From an uncultured Porphyromonadaceae bacterium (GTDB lineage Bacteria > Bacteroidota > Bacteroidia > Bacteroidales > Muribaculaceae): DNA of 21,148 nucleotides. Below, in pieces: positions 12,921 to 21,148 of this stretch. The notes beneath the pieces are model-generated. The model was not told where the DNA came from. It was given only the letters and a program-made list of their open reading frames with translations, and made no database searches. Positions within the stretch are counted from its first letter, which is position 1, and each line of letters starts with the position of its first letter. The stretch spans positions 1 through 21,148 of the forward strand of contig CABRZA010000022.1 of the NCBI GenBank assembly GCA_902475285.1, in the 5' to 3' direction. The position numbers were made by a program, and so were the translations under genes.

Positions 12921-14423
12921 ATGAATCCTTTTTCGACTATCTACACTTTATGCCGTCGCGCCGCTCTCCTCGGTGTAGCCGTCATTGTCGCCTCCCCGGC
13001 ACTGAGGGCTCTCGATGTGCAGGGCGATTCTTTGCCCGGGCTCACAACTCTCGAGCAGTTCCGGCAGTATGCACTCGACAACAACCGCCAGCTCATGATT
13101 GCGCGCGAGAAGGTGCGCCAGGCCGGATACCAGAAGAAAGAGGCCTTCGCTGCATACCTCCCGGGCATCGACTTCAACGGTGGATACCTCTACAACCAGC
13201 GAAAACTCTCGGTGTTCGACTCCGACCAGCTCCTGCCCGTAAAGTCGTTCGACCTCGCGTCGCAGGGCTACCAGTTCAACATAGTCAAGAACCCAATCAC
13301 AGGAGAGCCCGTAAAGGGTCCCGACGGACAGTATATACCCGAGCAGGTGGCACTCATTCCCAAGGAGGCTATGACCTACGACATCCACAACGTGTTCTTC
13401 GGGGCAATCACACTCACACAGCCAGTCTACATGGGAGGTAAAATAGTGGCAATGAACGCCATAACGAAAGCCGCCGAACAGGCCGCACGCGACCTCCACA
13501 TCAGCGAGGCCGAGAACGTGATATACGCCGTCGACGGTGCATACTGGCTCGTGGTGTCGCTCAAGGCCAAGCAGCGCCTCGCAAAGAGCTACGTCGAGCT
13601 TCTCGAAAGCCTATCGCACGACGTCCACCTCATGCAGGAGCAGGGACTCGCCACTCGTACCGACGTCCTCGGCGTCGACGTCAAGCTCAACTCGGCCCAG
13701 GTCGATATGACGAAGGTCGACAACGGCCTCGTGCTCGCACGCATGGCACTGGCGCAGGTGTGCGGTCTGCCGGTCAACACCCGCTTCACCCTCGCCGACG
13801 AGGACAATGAGTTCGCACTCCCAGCCGAAGGCGTCGCACCCGACGGAGGATACGACATGGAGAACGTCTACGCCAACCGCGCCGACCTTCGCGCCCTCGG
13901 CCAGGCCGTCGAGGTGGCGCGCCAGGAGAAGAAGGTGGCTCTCGGCACCATGCTTCCCACCGTCGCAATCGTGGGCAGCTACGAGGTGTCGAATCCAAAC
14001 ATGTACGACGGCTTCAAGAAGCGCTTCAAAGGCGCGTTCTCCGTAGGTGCCATGGTGTCGATACCCCTGTGGCACTGGGGAGGCGACTACAACAAGTACC
14101 GCGCAGCCAAGTCGGCCGAAATCCAGCGCGAGCTCCAGCTCCAGGACGCCAAGGAGCTCGTGTCTCTCCAGGTGAGCCAGGCGGCCTTCAAGACCGAGGA
14201 GGCCTACAAGACCTACCGAATGACCACCGTCAACCTCGAGAAGGCCGACGAGAACCTGCGCAGCGCAAGCCTCGGATTCCGCGAGGGTGTCGCCACAACC
14301 GACATCGTCATGGAGGCCCAGACCGCTTGGCTCAAGGCTCACTCCGAGCAAATCGACGCCATGATCGACGTCGAGCTATGCCACACATATCTCGCCAAAG
14401 TTCTCGGCACACTTTATAAATAA
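12921..14423 (+). CDS. TolC-family outer-membrane efflux protein
   Basis: This 500-residue outer-membrane factor would form the trimeric exit duct of a tripartite pump. A signal peptide ending near ALRA (about residue 33) is followed by two homologous coiled-coil/beta repeats. Family marks are the opening LTTLEQFRQYALDNNRQLMIAREKVRQA, the QPVYMGGKIVAMNAITKAAEQAA segment that starts the long helix of repeat one, the periplasmic ENVIYAVDGAYWLVVSLKAKQ, and the second-half IPLWHWGGDYNKYRAAKSAE. The ATG at 12921 was chosen because it starts the signal peptide. The in-frame ATG at 12843 lies within the structured leader. It is the first gene of the operon; the adaptor follows after 27 bases. Confidence 0.9.
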   Translation: MNPFSTIYTLCRRAALLGVAVIVASPALRALDVQGDSLPGLTTLEQFRQYALDNNRQLMIAREKVRQAGYQKKEAFAAYLPGIDFNGGYLYNQRKLSVFDSDQLLPVKSFDLASQGYQFNIVKNPITGEPVKGPDGQYIPEQVALIPKEAMTYDIHNVFFGAITLTQPVYMGGKIVAMNAITKAAEQAARDLHISEAENVIYAVDGAYWLVVSLKAKQRLAKSYVELLESLSHDVHLMQEQGLATRTDVLGVDVKLNSAQVDMTKVDNGLVLARMALAQVCGLPVNTRFTLADEDNEFALPAEGVAPDGGYDMENVYANRADLRALGQAVEVARQEKKVALGTMLPTVAIVGSYEVSNPNMYDGFKKRFKGAFSVGAMVSIPLWHWGGDYNKYRAAKSAEIQRELQLQDAKELVSLQVSQAAFKTEEAYKTYRMTTVNLEKADENLRSASLGFREGVATTDIVMEAQTAWLKAHSEQIDAMIDVELCHTYLAKVLGTLYK

Positions 14424-14450
14424 ACGCAAACAACATTCAGTCAAAATATT

Positions 14451-15455
14451 ATGCAACCCGACAGCACATCTGAAAGAAAAGCCAACCGCGCTCTCCTCAC
14501 CACAATGGCGGTGGTCGTCGCCGCAGTGGCAGTGATAGCCGTAGTGGGATTCATCTTCATGAACCGCCCCGACAACTACATCGAGGGCCAGGTGGAAGGT
14601 ACAAACATCCGCATATCGGGCAAGCTCCCGGGACGAGTCGTGGAGTTCTACGCCCACGAGGGCGACACCGTGAAGGCCGGCGACACCCTGGTGCGCATAC
14701 ACTCCTCCGTCGTCGAGGCACAGCTCGGCCAGGCAGAGGCCATGCGTCAGGTCGCCCAGGCTCAGAATAAGAAAGTCGACGCCGGCACGCGCGTGCAGAT
14801 TGTCGAAGCCGCCGCCGACCTCCTCCGTCAGGCCGAAGCCGGTGTCACAATCACCGAGAAGACATACCGACGCATCGACAACCTATTCAACGAGGGCGTG
14901 GTGAGCGAGCAGAAACGCGACGAGGCCAAGGCTGCCTACGACGCCGCCGTGGCTGCCCGCGACGCCGCCGCTTCGCAGCTCGCTCTCGCAAAGGCAGGCG
15001 CTCAGACCGAGGACAAGACCTCGGCCGAGGCTCTCGTGGCGGCCGCCGGAAGCAGCGTCGACCAGGTGCAGGCAGTCCTCGACGACAGCTACCTCGTGGC
15101 TCCCTGCGACGGCACCGTCGACCAGGTATACCCAGAGCCGGGAGAGCTCGTGGCAATGGGGGCGCCAATCATGAGCCTCCTCAAAGCCGACGACCGCTAT
15201 GTGGTGTTCAACGTCCGCGAGGAACTCCTCAACGAGCTAAACATGGGCAAGACCGTCGAAGTGATGATACCCGCACTCGACAAGAAGAAAATCGACGTCA
15301 AAATCTACTACGTCCGCGACATGGGCTCCTACGCCACCTGGCGCTCCACCAAGAGCACCGGCAGCTACGACAGCCGCACGTTCCGCATCAAGGCCCGACC
15401 CGACGACATCGACGGCCTGCGACCCGGCATGAGCGTGGTGATGAAGCAGCCCTGA
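14451..15455 (+). CDS. HlyD-family periplasmic adaptor (membrane fusion protein)
   Basis: This 334-residue adaptor would link an inner-membrane exporter to the TolC-type duct. One N-terminal membrane anchor (about 14-37) precedes a split lipoyl domain, first half ISGKLPGRVVEFYAHEGDTV (54-73) and second half VAPCDGTVDQVYPEPGEL. Between them lies an alpha-helical hairpin of about 110 residues, rich in Ala, Gln and charged residues. The C-terminal barrel ends with YVRDMGSYATWRS and LRPGMSVVMKQP, the form usual for adaptors paired with ABC-2 permeases. It sits between the outer-membrane gene and two ABC-2 permeases, so the four gene products probably work as one exporter. The substrate is unknown. 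Confidence 0.9.
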   Translation: MQPDSTSERKANRALLTTMAVVVAAVAVIAVVGFIFMNRPDNYIEGQVEGTNIRISGKLPGRVVEFYAHEGDTVKAGDTLVRIHSSVVEAQLGQAEAMRQVAQAQNKKVDAGTRVQIVEAAADLLRQAEAGVTITEKTYRRIDNLFNEGVVSEQKRDEAKAAYDAAVAARDAAASQLALAKAGAQTEDKTSAEALVAAAGSSVDQVQAVLDDSYLVAPCDGTVDQVYPEPGELVAMGAPIMSLLKADDRYVVFNVREELLNELNMGKTVEVMIPALDKKKIDVKIYYVRDMGSYATWRSTKSTGSYDSRTFRIKARPDDIDGLRPGMSVVMKQP

Positions 15456-15491
15456 TACACAAAGATTTGAAATACCGCAAATTTCACAGCC

Positions 15492-16658
15492 ATGGCTAAC
15501 GTAGGTTTCGTCGACGGCGTACGCCGCGAGCTCCGCCGTCTGGGCAGCCGCAAGATTTATATCTTCGGCATGGTGCTCGTGCCACTCGTAACCGTCTTTT
15601 TCTTCCTCGACCTTCTCGGCGAAGGGCTGCCCCAGCGCGTGCCTACCGCCGTGGTCGACATGGACCATTCGGCCATGAGCCGCTCGATCACTCGCTCGCT
15701 CGACGCAATCCAGATGATATCTATCGAGGAGCGCTGCGAAAGCTACGACGACGCACTCGACCGTGTCCGACGAGGAAAGATTTTCGGTTTCTTCGTCATC
15801 CCGGAGAACTTCGAGAAGAACACCCTCGCCGGCAACGCCCCCACCCTCGAGTACTACACCAACATGACCTACTTCGTGCCCGGCACCCTGGCCTTCAAAG
15901 GCTTCAAGACGGTAGCCGTAAGTACCTCGGCCGGCGTGGTGATGCAGACGCTCCAGGCCGTGGGCATAGCCCCCGAAATGGCAGCCTCGCTGGTGCAGCC
16001 CGTGAGCTTCGATATCAACGCCCTCAACAACCCCTGGATGAACTACGCCTACTATCTCTGCCCCTCCTTCACCATGGCCACACTGGCCCTGATGATTACG
16101 TTCATGACGGTGCTCTCCATCACCTCAGAGATAAAGTTCGGCACCTCCCCGCAGTGGCTCGCAACGGCCAGGGGAAACATATGGATAGCGCTGGCGTCGA
16201 AACTCCTGCCGCAGACTCTGATATTCTCGGCCGTTGGCGTCTTCTCGCTCTGGGCTATGTTCGGAGTGGCACACATGCCGCTCAACGGTTCGCTCGGAGC
16301 TATGATTGCTGCCACAATACTGCTGGTGCTTGCCGCGCAGGGCTTCGCCGTATTCGTGGCATCGGTAGTGCCCAACCCTCGTTTGGCATTCTCCATATGC
16401 GCCCTCTTCGGCATTCTCTCCTTCTCATTTACCGGATTCTCCTTCCCAGTGCAGAGCATGTATGGCGCGCTGGCTATTTTCAGCTATCTCGCACCCATAC
16501 GCTACTGGTTCCTAATCTACATCAACGAAGCCCTCAACGGTGTGCCGCTCTACTTCTCCCGCCTCTACTTCGTGGCGCTGATTCTCTTCCCCTTCGTGGG
16601 CTGCATCCTCGCAGGCAGGCTCCGCAAGGCGCTTCTTAATCCCGTATATGTGCCATGA
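15492..16658 (+). CDS. ABC-2 type transporter permease (first)
   Basis: This 388-residue inner-membrane protein has the ABC-2 permease architecture. One transmembrane helix near 22-42 precedes a large periplasmic domain (about 45-185, including VPTAVVDMDHSAMSRSITRS), which is followed by five more helices from about 195 to 380. Hydrophobic blocks such as FTMATLALMITFMTVLSI and MIAATILLVLAAQGFAVFVA are clear. It contains no Walker motifs and cannot itself hydrolyse ATP. It is closely related in layout to the next gene, whose ATG overlaps its stop by 4 bases, pointing to a heterodimer. Confidence 0.88.
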   Translation: MANVGFVDGVRRELRRLGSRKIYIFGMVLVPLVTVFFFLDLLGEGLPQRVPTAVVDMDHSAMSRSITRSLDAIQMISIEERCESYDDALDRVRRGKIFGFFVIPENFEKNTLAGNAPTLEYYTNMTYFVPGTLAFKGFKTVAVSTSAGVVMQTLQAVGIAPEMAASLVQPVSFDINALNNPWMNYAYYLCPSFTMATLALMITFMTVLSITSEIKFGTSPQWLATARGNIWIALASKLLPQTLIFSAVGVFSLWAMFGVAHMPLNGSLGAMIAATILLVLAAQGFAVFVASVVPNPRLAFSICALFGILSFSFTGFSFPVQSMYGALAIFSYLAPIRYWFLIYINEALNGVPLYFSRLYFVALILFPFVGCILAGRLRKALLNPVYVP

Positions 16659-17917
16659 ATCCGTTCAGCTCCCTCCATAAATGGTGCGTGGGCCTGGGCC
16701 GCGTGTTTGCCAACGAGCTCAAGCTCATCACCCACGACGCCGCAATCCTGCTATTCTTCGTGGCACTGCCGTTGGCATACCCCGTGGTATACACCCTCAT
16801 ATACAACCCCGAGGTGGTGCGCGAAATTCCCGTCGCCGTGGTCGACGACAGCCGCACTCCGGCTTCGCGAAAGCTCGTGATGACGGCCTCGGCGACGCCC
16901 GCAATGCAAATCTACGCCTACTGCGCCAACATGGCTGAGGCCAAGGAGCTGATGGCAGAGGGCAAGGTCTACGGCATTCTCCAGATTCCGCACGACTACG
17001 GAAAGAACCTCGTGGCCGGCATCCCCGCCCACGCCGCCTTCTACTCCGACATGAGCCTTCTGCTGCGATACCGCGCCTTCGTGGCGGCCCTCACCGACAT
17101 TCAGATTGAAATTATACAGGAGGTTACGGGCGAGAAGATTGCCTCCACAGGACTCAGCTCGCTCGCGGGGGGTGCCTCGGCGCCCATCAACAGCGAGAGC
17201 AACTTCCTGGGCGACACCGAGCAGGGCTTCGCGTCGTTTGTCATCCCCGGCATAGTCATACTCATTCTCCAACAGAGCATGGTGCTGGGCGTCAGCACCC
17301 TGGGAGGCACCTCGCGCGAGCGCCGACGCCGAAACGGCGGCATCGACCCTCTCGAGCCGCAGGGAGTGCCCGTGTCGGCGCAGATATGGGGAAAGGCGCT
17401 GGCCGTAACGGTGTTCTACATCCCCTTCACCGTCTACGTGCTCCGCTTCATACCCGAGATGTTCAACCTGCCGCACTACGGCTCGGCGCTCGACTACCTC
17501 CCCTTCGTGTTCCCCCTGCTCCTTGGCTCCGCTTTCATGGGCCAGGCGTCGGTGATACTGATGAAAGAGCGCGAGAGCCCCTTCATATTCATCGTCTTCA
17601 CGTCGGTGTTCTTCCTCTTCCTCTCGGGCCTCACTTGGCCGCGCTACGCCATGAGCGGACTCTGGACGTGGGTGGGCAACTGCGTGCCCGCTACTTGGGG
17701 CGTGGAAGGCTTCATACGCATCAACAGCAACGCCGCCTCACTCGCCGACGTAAGCCGCGAATACACCGCCCTCTGGGTTCTCGCCGCGGCCTACATGGTG
17801 CTGGCATATGCCGTGACTCGCTATATCGAAACCTCGGCGCGACGTCCCGCCGCGCGCGCCGCCGACAATGTAAACCAATCGACATCAACATCTTCCACAG
17901 CCGATGGCCGGAATTAA
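16655..17917 (+). CDS. ABC-2 type transporter permease (second)
   Basis: This 420-residue protein has the same plan as its neighbour: an N-terminal helix (about 28-50, AILLFFVALPLAYPVVYTLI), a periplasmic domain starting IPVAVVDDSRTPASRKLV, then a helix bundle. A cytoplasmic segment GGTSRERRRRNGG (about 219-231) is typical of the gating region. The last 35 residues are a polar, Ser/Thr/Asn-rich tail lying over the start of the flippase gene. No ATP-binding partner is encoded in this operon. Overlaps on both ends (4 and 14 bases) indicate strict co-transcription. Confidence 0.88.
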   Translation: MNPFSSLHKWCVGLGRVFANELKLITHDAAILLFFVALPLAYPVVYTLIYNPEVVREIPVAVVDDSRTPASRKLVMTASATPAMQIYAYCANMAEAKELMAEGKVYGILQIPHDYGKNLVAGIPAHAAFYSDMSLLLRYRAFVAALTDIQIEIIQEVTGEKIASTGLSSLAGGASAPINSESNFLGDTEQGFASFVIPGIVILILQQSMVLGVSTLGGTSRERRRRNGGIDPLEPQGVPVSAQIWGKALAVTVFYIPFTVYVLRFIPEMFNLPHYGSALDYLPFVFPLLLGSAFMGQASVILMKERESPFIFIVFTSVFFLFLSGLTWPRYAMSGLWTWVGNCVPATWGVEGFIRINSNAASLADVSREYTALWVLAAAYMVLAYAVTRYIETSARRPAARAADNVNQSTSTSSTADGRN

Positions 17918-19415
17918 AAGTCTTGCCAAAGACACTGCCGTCTATGGTATAAGTTCCATCGTGGGGCGCTTCCTCAACTGGCTCTTGGTGCCCCTCTACA
18001 CAATAATGTTCGCCGTCGAGGAGTACGGCGTGGTCACTTTCATCTACTCCGTGGTGGCCCTGGTGATGGTAATAATCACCTACGGCATGGAGACGGGCTT
18101 CTTCCGCTTCTCCAACCACGAGCGTTGGAACGACCCCGATGTGGTCTACGGAACCAGCCTCACATCGCTGGCTACGTCGTCGACGCTCTTCGCCCTCCTG
18201 GTGTGCTTCTTCGCCGCGCCCGTGGCGAAGGCAATGGAGTGCCCCGGCCATCCCGAGTATGTGGCCATTATGGCCGTGTGCGTCGCAATCGACGCCTTCC
18301 TGGCAATACCGTTCAGCTACCTGCGCTACAAGAAGCGCCCATACCGCTTCGCTCTGCTAAAACTGGTCAACATAGGCGTCAACATCGGCCTCAACCTCTT
18401 CTTCATCCTCCTCTGCCCCGAGCTGATGAAGAGCGCGCCGGCCACCGTCGACTGGTTCTACCGCCCCGACTTCGGCATCGGCTATATCTTCCTGGCCAAC
18501 CTGATAGCCTCGGCTGTCAACCTGCTGATGATGCTCCCCGAGCTTACTGCCGTACGCTGGCGCTTCAACGGCCGCCTGTGGCGCGAGATGATACACTACT
18601 CGGCGCCGCTCCTGGTGCTCGGCGTGGCAGGTATCATGAACCAGACCATCGACAAGATTCTCTACCCTCACCTTGTGGCCGACCCCGCCGAGGCAATGTA
18701 CGGCCTGGGCATCTACGGCGCCAACTACAAGATTGCCGTCCTGCTCCTGGTGTTCCTGCAAGCATTCCGCTTTGCTTATGAGCCGTTTATCTTCTCGAAG
18801 GCGAAGGACGACGGCAAGGACCGACGCCAGTCGTACCGCGATGCCATGACCTACTTCGTGGCCTTCGCCCTGCTCATATACCTCGGTGTGATGTTCTACC
18901 TCGATTTCGTGCGCTACTTCATATCGCCGCGCTACTTCTCGGGCCTCAAAGTGGTGCCCATAGTGATGCTCGGCGAGCTCTTCTTCGGAATATTCTACAA
19001 CCTCTCGGTGTGGTACAAGCTCACCGACCGCACGGTGTGGGGCATGTGGTTCTCGCTCGGCGGACTGGCCGTTACGGTGCTCCTCAACGTTGCCCTCGTG
19101 CCACTGATGGGCTACATGGGCTGCGCAGTGGCTGCCCTGGCATGCTACACCCTCATGATGCTGGCAAGCTACTTCACCGGCCGCCGCTACTACGACATCG
19201 GCTACCCCGTAGGCAAGATTTCGGCATGCTTCGGCGTGGCGGCAGCGCTCTATGCCTTGGGCGTTTGGCTCCTGCCCATGGCCGGACTGCCTACGGCGCT
19301 CAACGTCGTGATTCGTGCCCTGATCCTCGTGGCCTTCTGCCGCTTCTTCATGTGGCAGCAGCACATTAGTTTCAAGAGCCTTATGGCACCCCTGATGCAC
19401 TTCGTGAAGCGATGA
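17904..19415 (+). CDS. polysaccharide flippase (Wzx/MOP superfamily)
   Basis: This 503-residue inner-membrane protein has about 12-14 hydrophobic segments. It opens with SLAKDTAVYGISSIVGRFLNWLLVPLYT (described by residues 5-32), the usual start of oligosaccharide translocases of the MOP superfamily. It would flip lipid-linked glycan repeat units across the inner membrane. A conserved mid-protein segment follows SAPLLVLGVAGIMNQTIDK. The gene starts 14 bases before the permease stop and ends overlapping the glycosyltransferase by 4 bases (ATGA). That pairing supports a role in exopolysaccharide or O-antigen making. No other capsule genes are visible in the window, so the glycan is unknown. Confidence 0.9.
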   Translation: MAGIKSLAKDTAVYGISSIVGRFLNWLLVPLYTIMFAVEEYGVVTFIYSVVALVMVIITYGMETGFFRFSNHERWNDPDVVYGTSLTSLATSSTLFALLVCFFAAPVAKAMECPGHPEYVAIMAVCVAIDAFLAIPFSYLRYKKRPYRFALLKLVNIGVNIGLNLFFILLCPELMKSAPATVDWFYRPDFGIGYIFLANLIASAVNLLMMLPELTAVRWRFNGRLWREMIHYSAPLLVLGVAGIMNQTIDKILYPHLVADPAEAMYGLGIYGANYKIAVLLLVFLQAFRFAYEPFIFSKAKDDGKDRRQSYRDAMTYFVAFALLIYLGVMFYLDFVRYFISPRYFSGLKVVPIVMLGELFFGIFYNLSVWYKLTDRTVWGMWFSLGGLAVTVLLNVALVPLMGYMGCAVAALACYTLMMLASYFTGRRYYDIGYPVGKISACFGVAAALYALGVWLLPMAGLPTALNVVIRALILVAFCRFFMWQQHISFKSLMAPLMHFVKR

Positions 19416-20953
19416 AACGGGTAGTGATTCTCAACCTCAGCGACTCGCGCGGAGGAGCGGCAGTGGTGTCGCGACGCCTCATGCACGCCCTCTGCGACGC
19501 CGGCGTCGACGCCCGTATGCTCGTGGCACACAAGGGCACCGACGACCCGCGCGTTGTCGTCGCAGCCCCCGCGTGGCGCTGCAAGATTCCTTTCCTCGAA
19601 GAGGCGGCCAACATCTACCTCCACAACGGCCGCTGCCGAGCCGACATCTTCAAGGTGTCGACGGGGCGCTACGGCCTCCCGCTGAGCCGTCATCCGCTTG
19701 TGGCCCAGGCCGATGCGGTGATTCTCGCATGGGTCAACCAGGGCTTCTGCAACTTCGCCGACATCAGCCGTATGGCCCGCGCCGGCAAGCGCCTGATATG
19801 GATTATGCACGACATGTGGAACCTCACCGGCATATGTCACCATGCCGGCGACTGCCGCGCATACGAGCGCCCCGAAGGCTGCTCGCACTGCCCCATGCTC
19901 CACTCCTCGGCCGGCGCGCACGACCTCTCGGCCCGCACGTGGGCGGCCAAGGCAAAGCTCTATGCCCACGCAGGCATACGCTTCGTGGCCGTAAGCTCGT
20001 GGCTGGCAGAGCGTTGCCGCCGCAGTCCCCTCTTCGCCGGCCAGGAACTCCACACCATAGGCAACGCCTTCCCCGTCGACGAATTCTACACCGAAGCCCG
20101 ACACAGCCGCGCCTCTCTGGGCCTCCCCACCGAAGGCAAAATAATCCTCATGGGCGCCGCCCGCCTCGACGACCCCGTCAAAGGCCTCCCCTATGCCGTC
20201 GAAGCCCTCAACCTCCTCGCCGACAAACTCAGCCCCCGAACCTCCGCGAGCGAGTGGAATGGTTCAAGGAGTGGAGCCAACGTCGAGAAAGAGAAGTATG
20301 ATTTAAGGAGTGGTGATGGTGAGAGGAATAGCTTGAGGGATAGAGATAATGGTATAGATAAGACGAATGGTTGGAGAAGTGAAAATAACGTCGAGGAAGA
20401 GAAGAATGATTTAAGAAATGGGGTTGATGGTGAAGGAGAGAGGAATGGTTTGAAGAATGGTGGTAATAGTATAGTGAAGAAGAACGATTGGAGAAAGGGA
20501 GAAGGAGAGAAGAATGGTTTGAAGAGTGGAGAAAAAGAAGATAGCGACGTAAAGGTCACGGCGGTATTTTTCGGCGACTTGCGCGACGCGCATGCCCTCG
20601 ACGACCTGCGACTGCCGCACATACACCTCGGCACCGTCGACGGCGACACCGCCCGCGAACTCTACGCCCATGCCGACATCGTCCTCTCAACCTCGCTCTA
20701 CGAAACCCTCCCCGGCACCCTCATCGAAGGACAGGCCGCCGGCGCCATCCCCGTCACCTTCGACCGTGGCGGCCAGCGCGACATCATCCGCTCCGACGCC
20801 GAAGGCCGCCTAATCCCCTTCGGCAACACCGCCGCCCTCGCCACCGCCCTCGCCACAACCCTCACCGCCCCCACCGATAAAAAAGCCCTCCGCGCCGCCG
20901 CCACCCGCTTCTCCTCCCCCACCATCACCTCCCACCTCCTCCCCCTGCTCTAA
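19412..20953 (+). CDS. GT4-like glycosyltransferase with a 100-residue minisatellite insert
   Basis: This 513-residue GT-B fold glycosyltransferase has an N-terminal domain that opens RVVILNLSDSRGGAAVVSRRLM and contains HDMWNLTGICHHAGDC (about 133-148) with a cysteine cluster continuing to CSHCP, typical of a Bacteroidales subgroup. The C-terminal nucleotide-sugar domain has GAARLDDPVKGL, ADIVLSTSLYETLPGTLIEGQAAG (E-x7-E region), and FDRGGQRDII. Between the first helix of that domain and its next strand (residues about 280-380) lies a repetitive, charged insert encoded by low-cytosine DNA. Without it the protein would be about 413 residues, normal for the family. The frame remains open across the insert and both flanks keep their motifs, so the enzyme may be active with a surface loop. 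It is the last gene of the operon. Confidence 0.85.
   Translation: MKRVVILNLSDSRGGAAVVSRRLMHALCDAGVDARMLVAHKGTDDPRVVVAAPAWRCKIPFLEEAANIYLHNGRCRADIFKVSTGRYGLPLSRHPLVAQADAVILAWVNQGFCNFADISRMARAGKRLIWIMHDMWNLTGICHHAGDCRAYERPEGCSHCPMLHSSAGAHDLSARTWAAKAKLYAHAGIRFVAVSSWLAERCRRSPLFAGQELHTIGNAFPVDEFYTEARHSRASLGLPTEGKIILMGAARLDDPVKGLPYAVEALNLLADKLSPRTSASEWNGSRSGANVEKEKYDLRSGDGERNSLRDRDNGIDKTNGWRSENNVEEEKNDLRNGVDGEGERNGLKNGGNSIVKKNDWRKGEGEKNGLKSGEKEDSDVKVTAVFFGDLRDAHALDDLRLPHIHLGTVDGDTARELYAHADIVLSTSLYETLPGTLIEGQAAGAIPVTFDRGGQRDIIRSDAEGRLIPFGNTAALATALATTLTAPTDKKALRAAATRFSSPTITSHLLPLL
20252..20530 (+). repeat. in-frame 39/30-bp minisatellite
   Basis: Eight degenerate copies of a 24-base core like GAGAAGAATGGTTTGAAG plus a tail begin at 20252, 20291, 20321, 20360, 20399, 20438, 20477 and 20507. 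Spacings are 39, 30, 39, 39, 39, 39 and 30 bases, all multiples of three. The encoded core is (E/K)-x-(N/Y)-(G/D/S)-x-(R/K). A higher-order period of 108 bases joins 20279 and 20387. By my count only 7 of the 260 bases 20281-20540 are cytosine. Confidence 0.85.
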
Positions 20954-21148
20954 TCCCCTCCTGCGCCACTTGCATCGGCCTCATCCCCCCCGCCACAAAA
21001 GACAGGTTAAAATTCCACAACGACTCCAGCCACATATAATATATTTAGTGCCAATTAATTAATATAATTATTGAATTTGACGGCTACTGCGGTGAAAAGC
21101 CGCCGATACCAAAAGACTACTTCCATACTTGGCTCATTCCGAAATACT
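20954..21148. other. no confident gene; AT-rich segment and open window edge
   Basis: After the glycosyltransferase stop there is a pyrimidine-rich run, then an AT-rich stretch (about 21034-21080) that looks like an intergenic promoter region. From 21049 one plus-strand frame stays open to the window edge and reads protein-like (for example EFDGYCGEKPPIPKDYF), but it has no ATG. A minus-strand frame is also open. I cannot decide between them. Confidence 0.3.

Noticed and set aside
18357..19400. 347-residue minus-strand open frame
   Set aside because: It is antisense to the flippase, whose membrane pattern is clear. The mirror is His/Glu/Val-rich with no family resemblance.
20252..20530. CRISPR array or diversity-generating retroelement target
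   Set aside because: The repeats are degenerate, contiguous and coding, without unique spacers. No cas genes, reverse transcriptase or template repeat are visible.
20191..20649. Minus-strand Ser/Pro/Phe/Leu-rich frame across the minisatellite
   Set aside because: It is open only because the purine-rich repeat reads as pyrimidine-rich codons on the other strand. It has no domain and ends inside glycosyltransferase motifs.
1..21148. tRNA or rRNA genes, and RpoN -24/-12 promoters
   Set aside because: I saw no cloverleaf-like or rRNA core sequences and no convincing TGGCAC-N5-TTGC match upstream of a gene. A computed scan could still find weak ones.

Overview
The window looks like chromosomal DNA from a GC-rich member of the Bacteroidales, most likely the Muribaculaceae (inference). 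Three things point there. Putative promoters carry the Bacteroidetes -7 box TAnnTTTG rather than a sigma-70 -10 box. Start codons mostly lack Shine-Dalgarno sequences. The gene neighbourhoods are Bacteroidales-like: sigma-54 activator, LptE, a TPR-tail protein and SecG together; LepB with WbqC; and a TolC, HlyD and twin ABC-2 permease cassette.

Layout. Positions 1-370 hold no convincing protein gene, but they do hold a leftward promoter and a strong stem followed by a T tract, as expected for a small RNA gene. Positions 498-2021 (minus strand) encode a three-gene split-HipA toxin-antitoxin module of the HipBST type, with two matching palindromic operators upstream. Positions 2264-5147 (plus) form an envelope-biogenesis operon: sigma-54 activator, LptE, an uncharacterised protein and SecG. 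A U32-family tRNA-hydroxylation-type protein follows (5232-6485). Signal peptidase I and a WbqC-like protein lie on the minus strand (6471-8650). A secreted phosphodiester glycosidase-like protein with a possible type IX sorting tail occupies 8791-11217. The 500-base gap to 11718 contains palindromic repeats, a terminator hairpin and an orphan promoter with a signal-peptide-like start. A secreted PCMD-like protein is on the minus strand (11719-12672). From 12921 to 20953 a tightly packed plus-strand operon encodes an outer-membrane efflux protein, a periplasmic adaptor, two ABC-2 permeases, a polysaccharide flippase and a glycosyltransferase.

The common theme is the cell envelope: LPS assembly (LptE), protein export (SecG, LepB), efflux (TolC/HlyD/ABC-2) and surface glycan building (WbqC, flippase, glycosyltransferase). 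The most unusual features are (1) the HipBST-like module with paired operators 62 bp apart; (2) an in-frame, cytosine-poor minisatellite of about 100 codons inside the glycosyltransferase; and (3) a 27-bp perfect inverted repeat of REP/MITE type inside the wbqC-like reading frame. All calls come from reading the sequence. No database search was possible.
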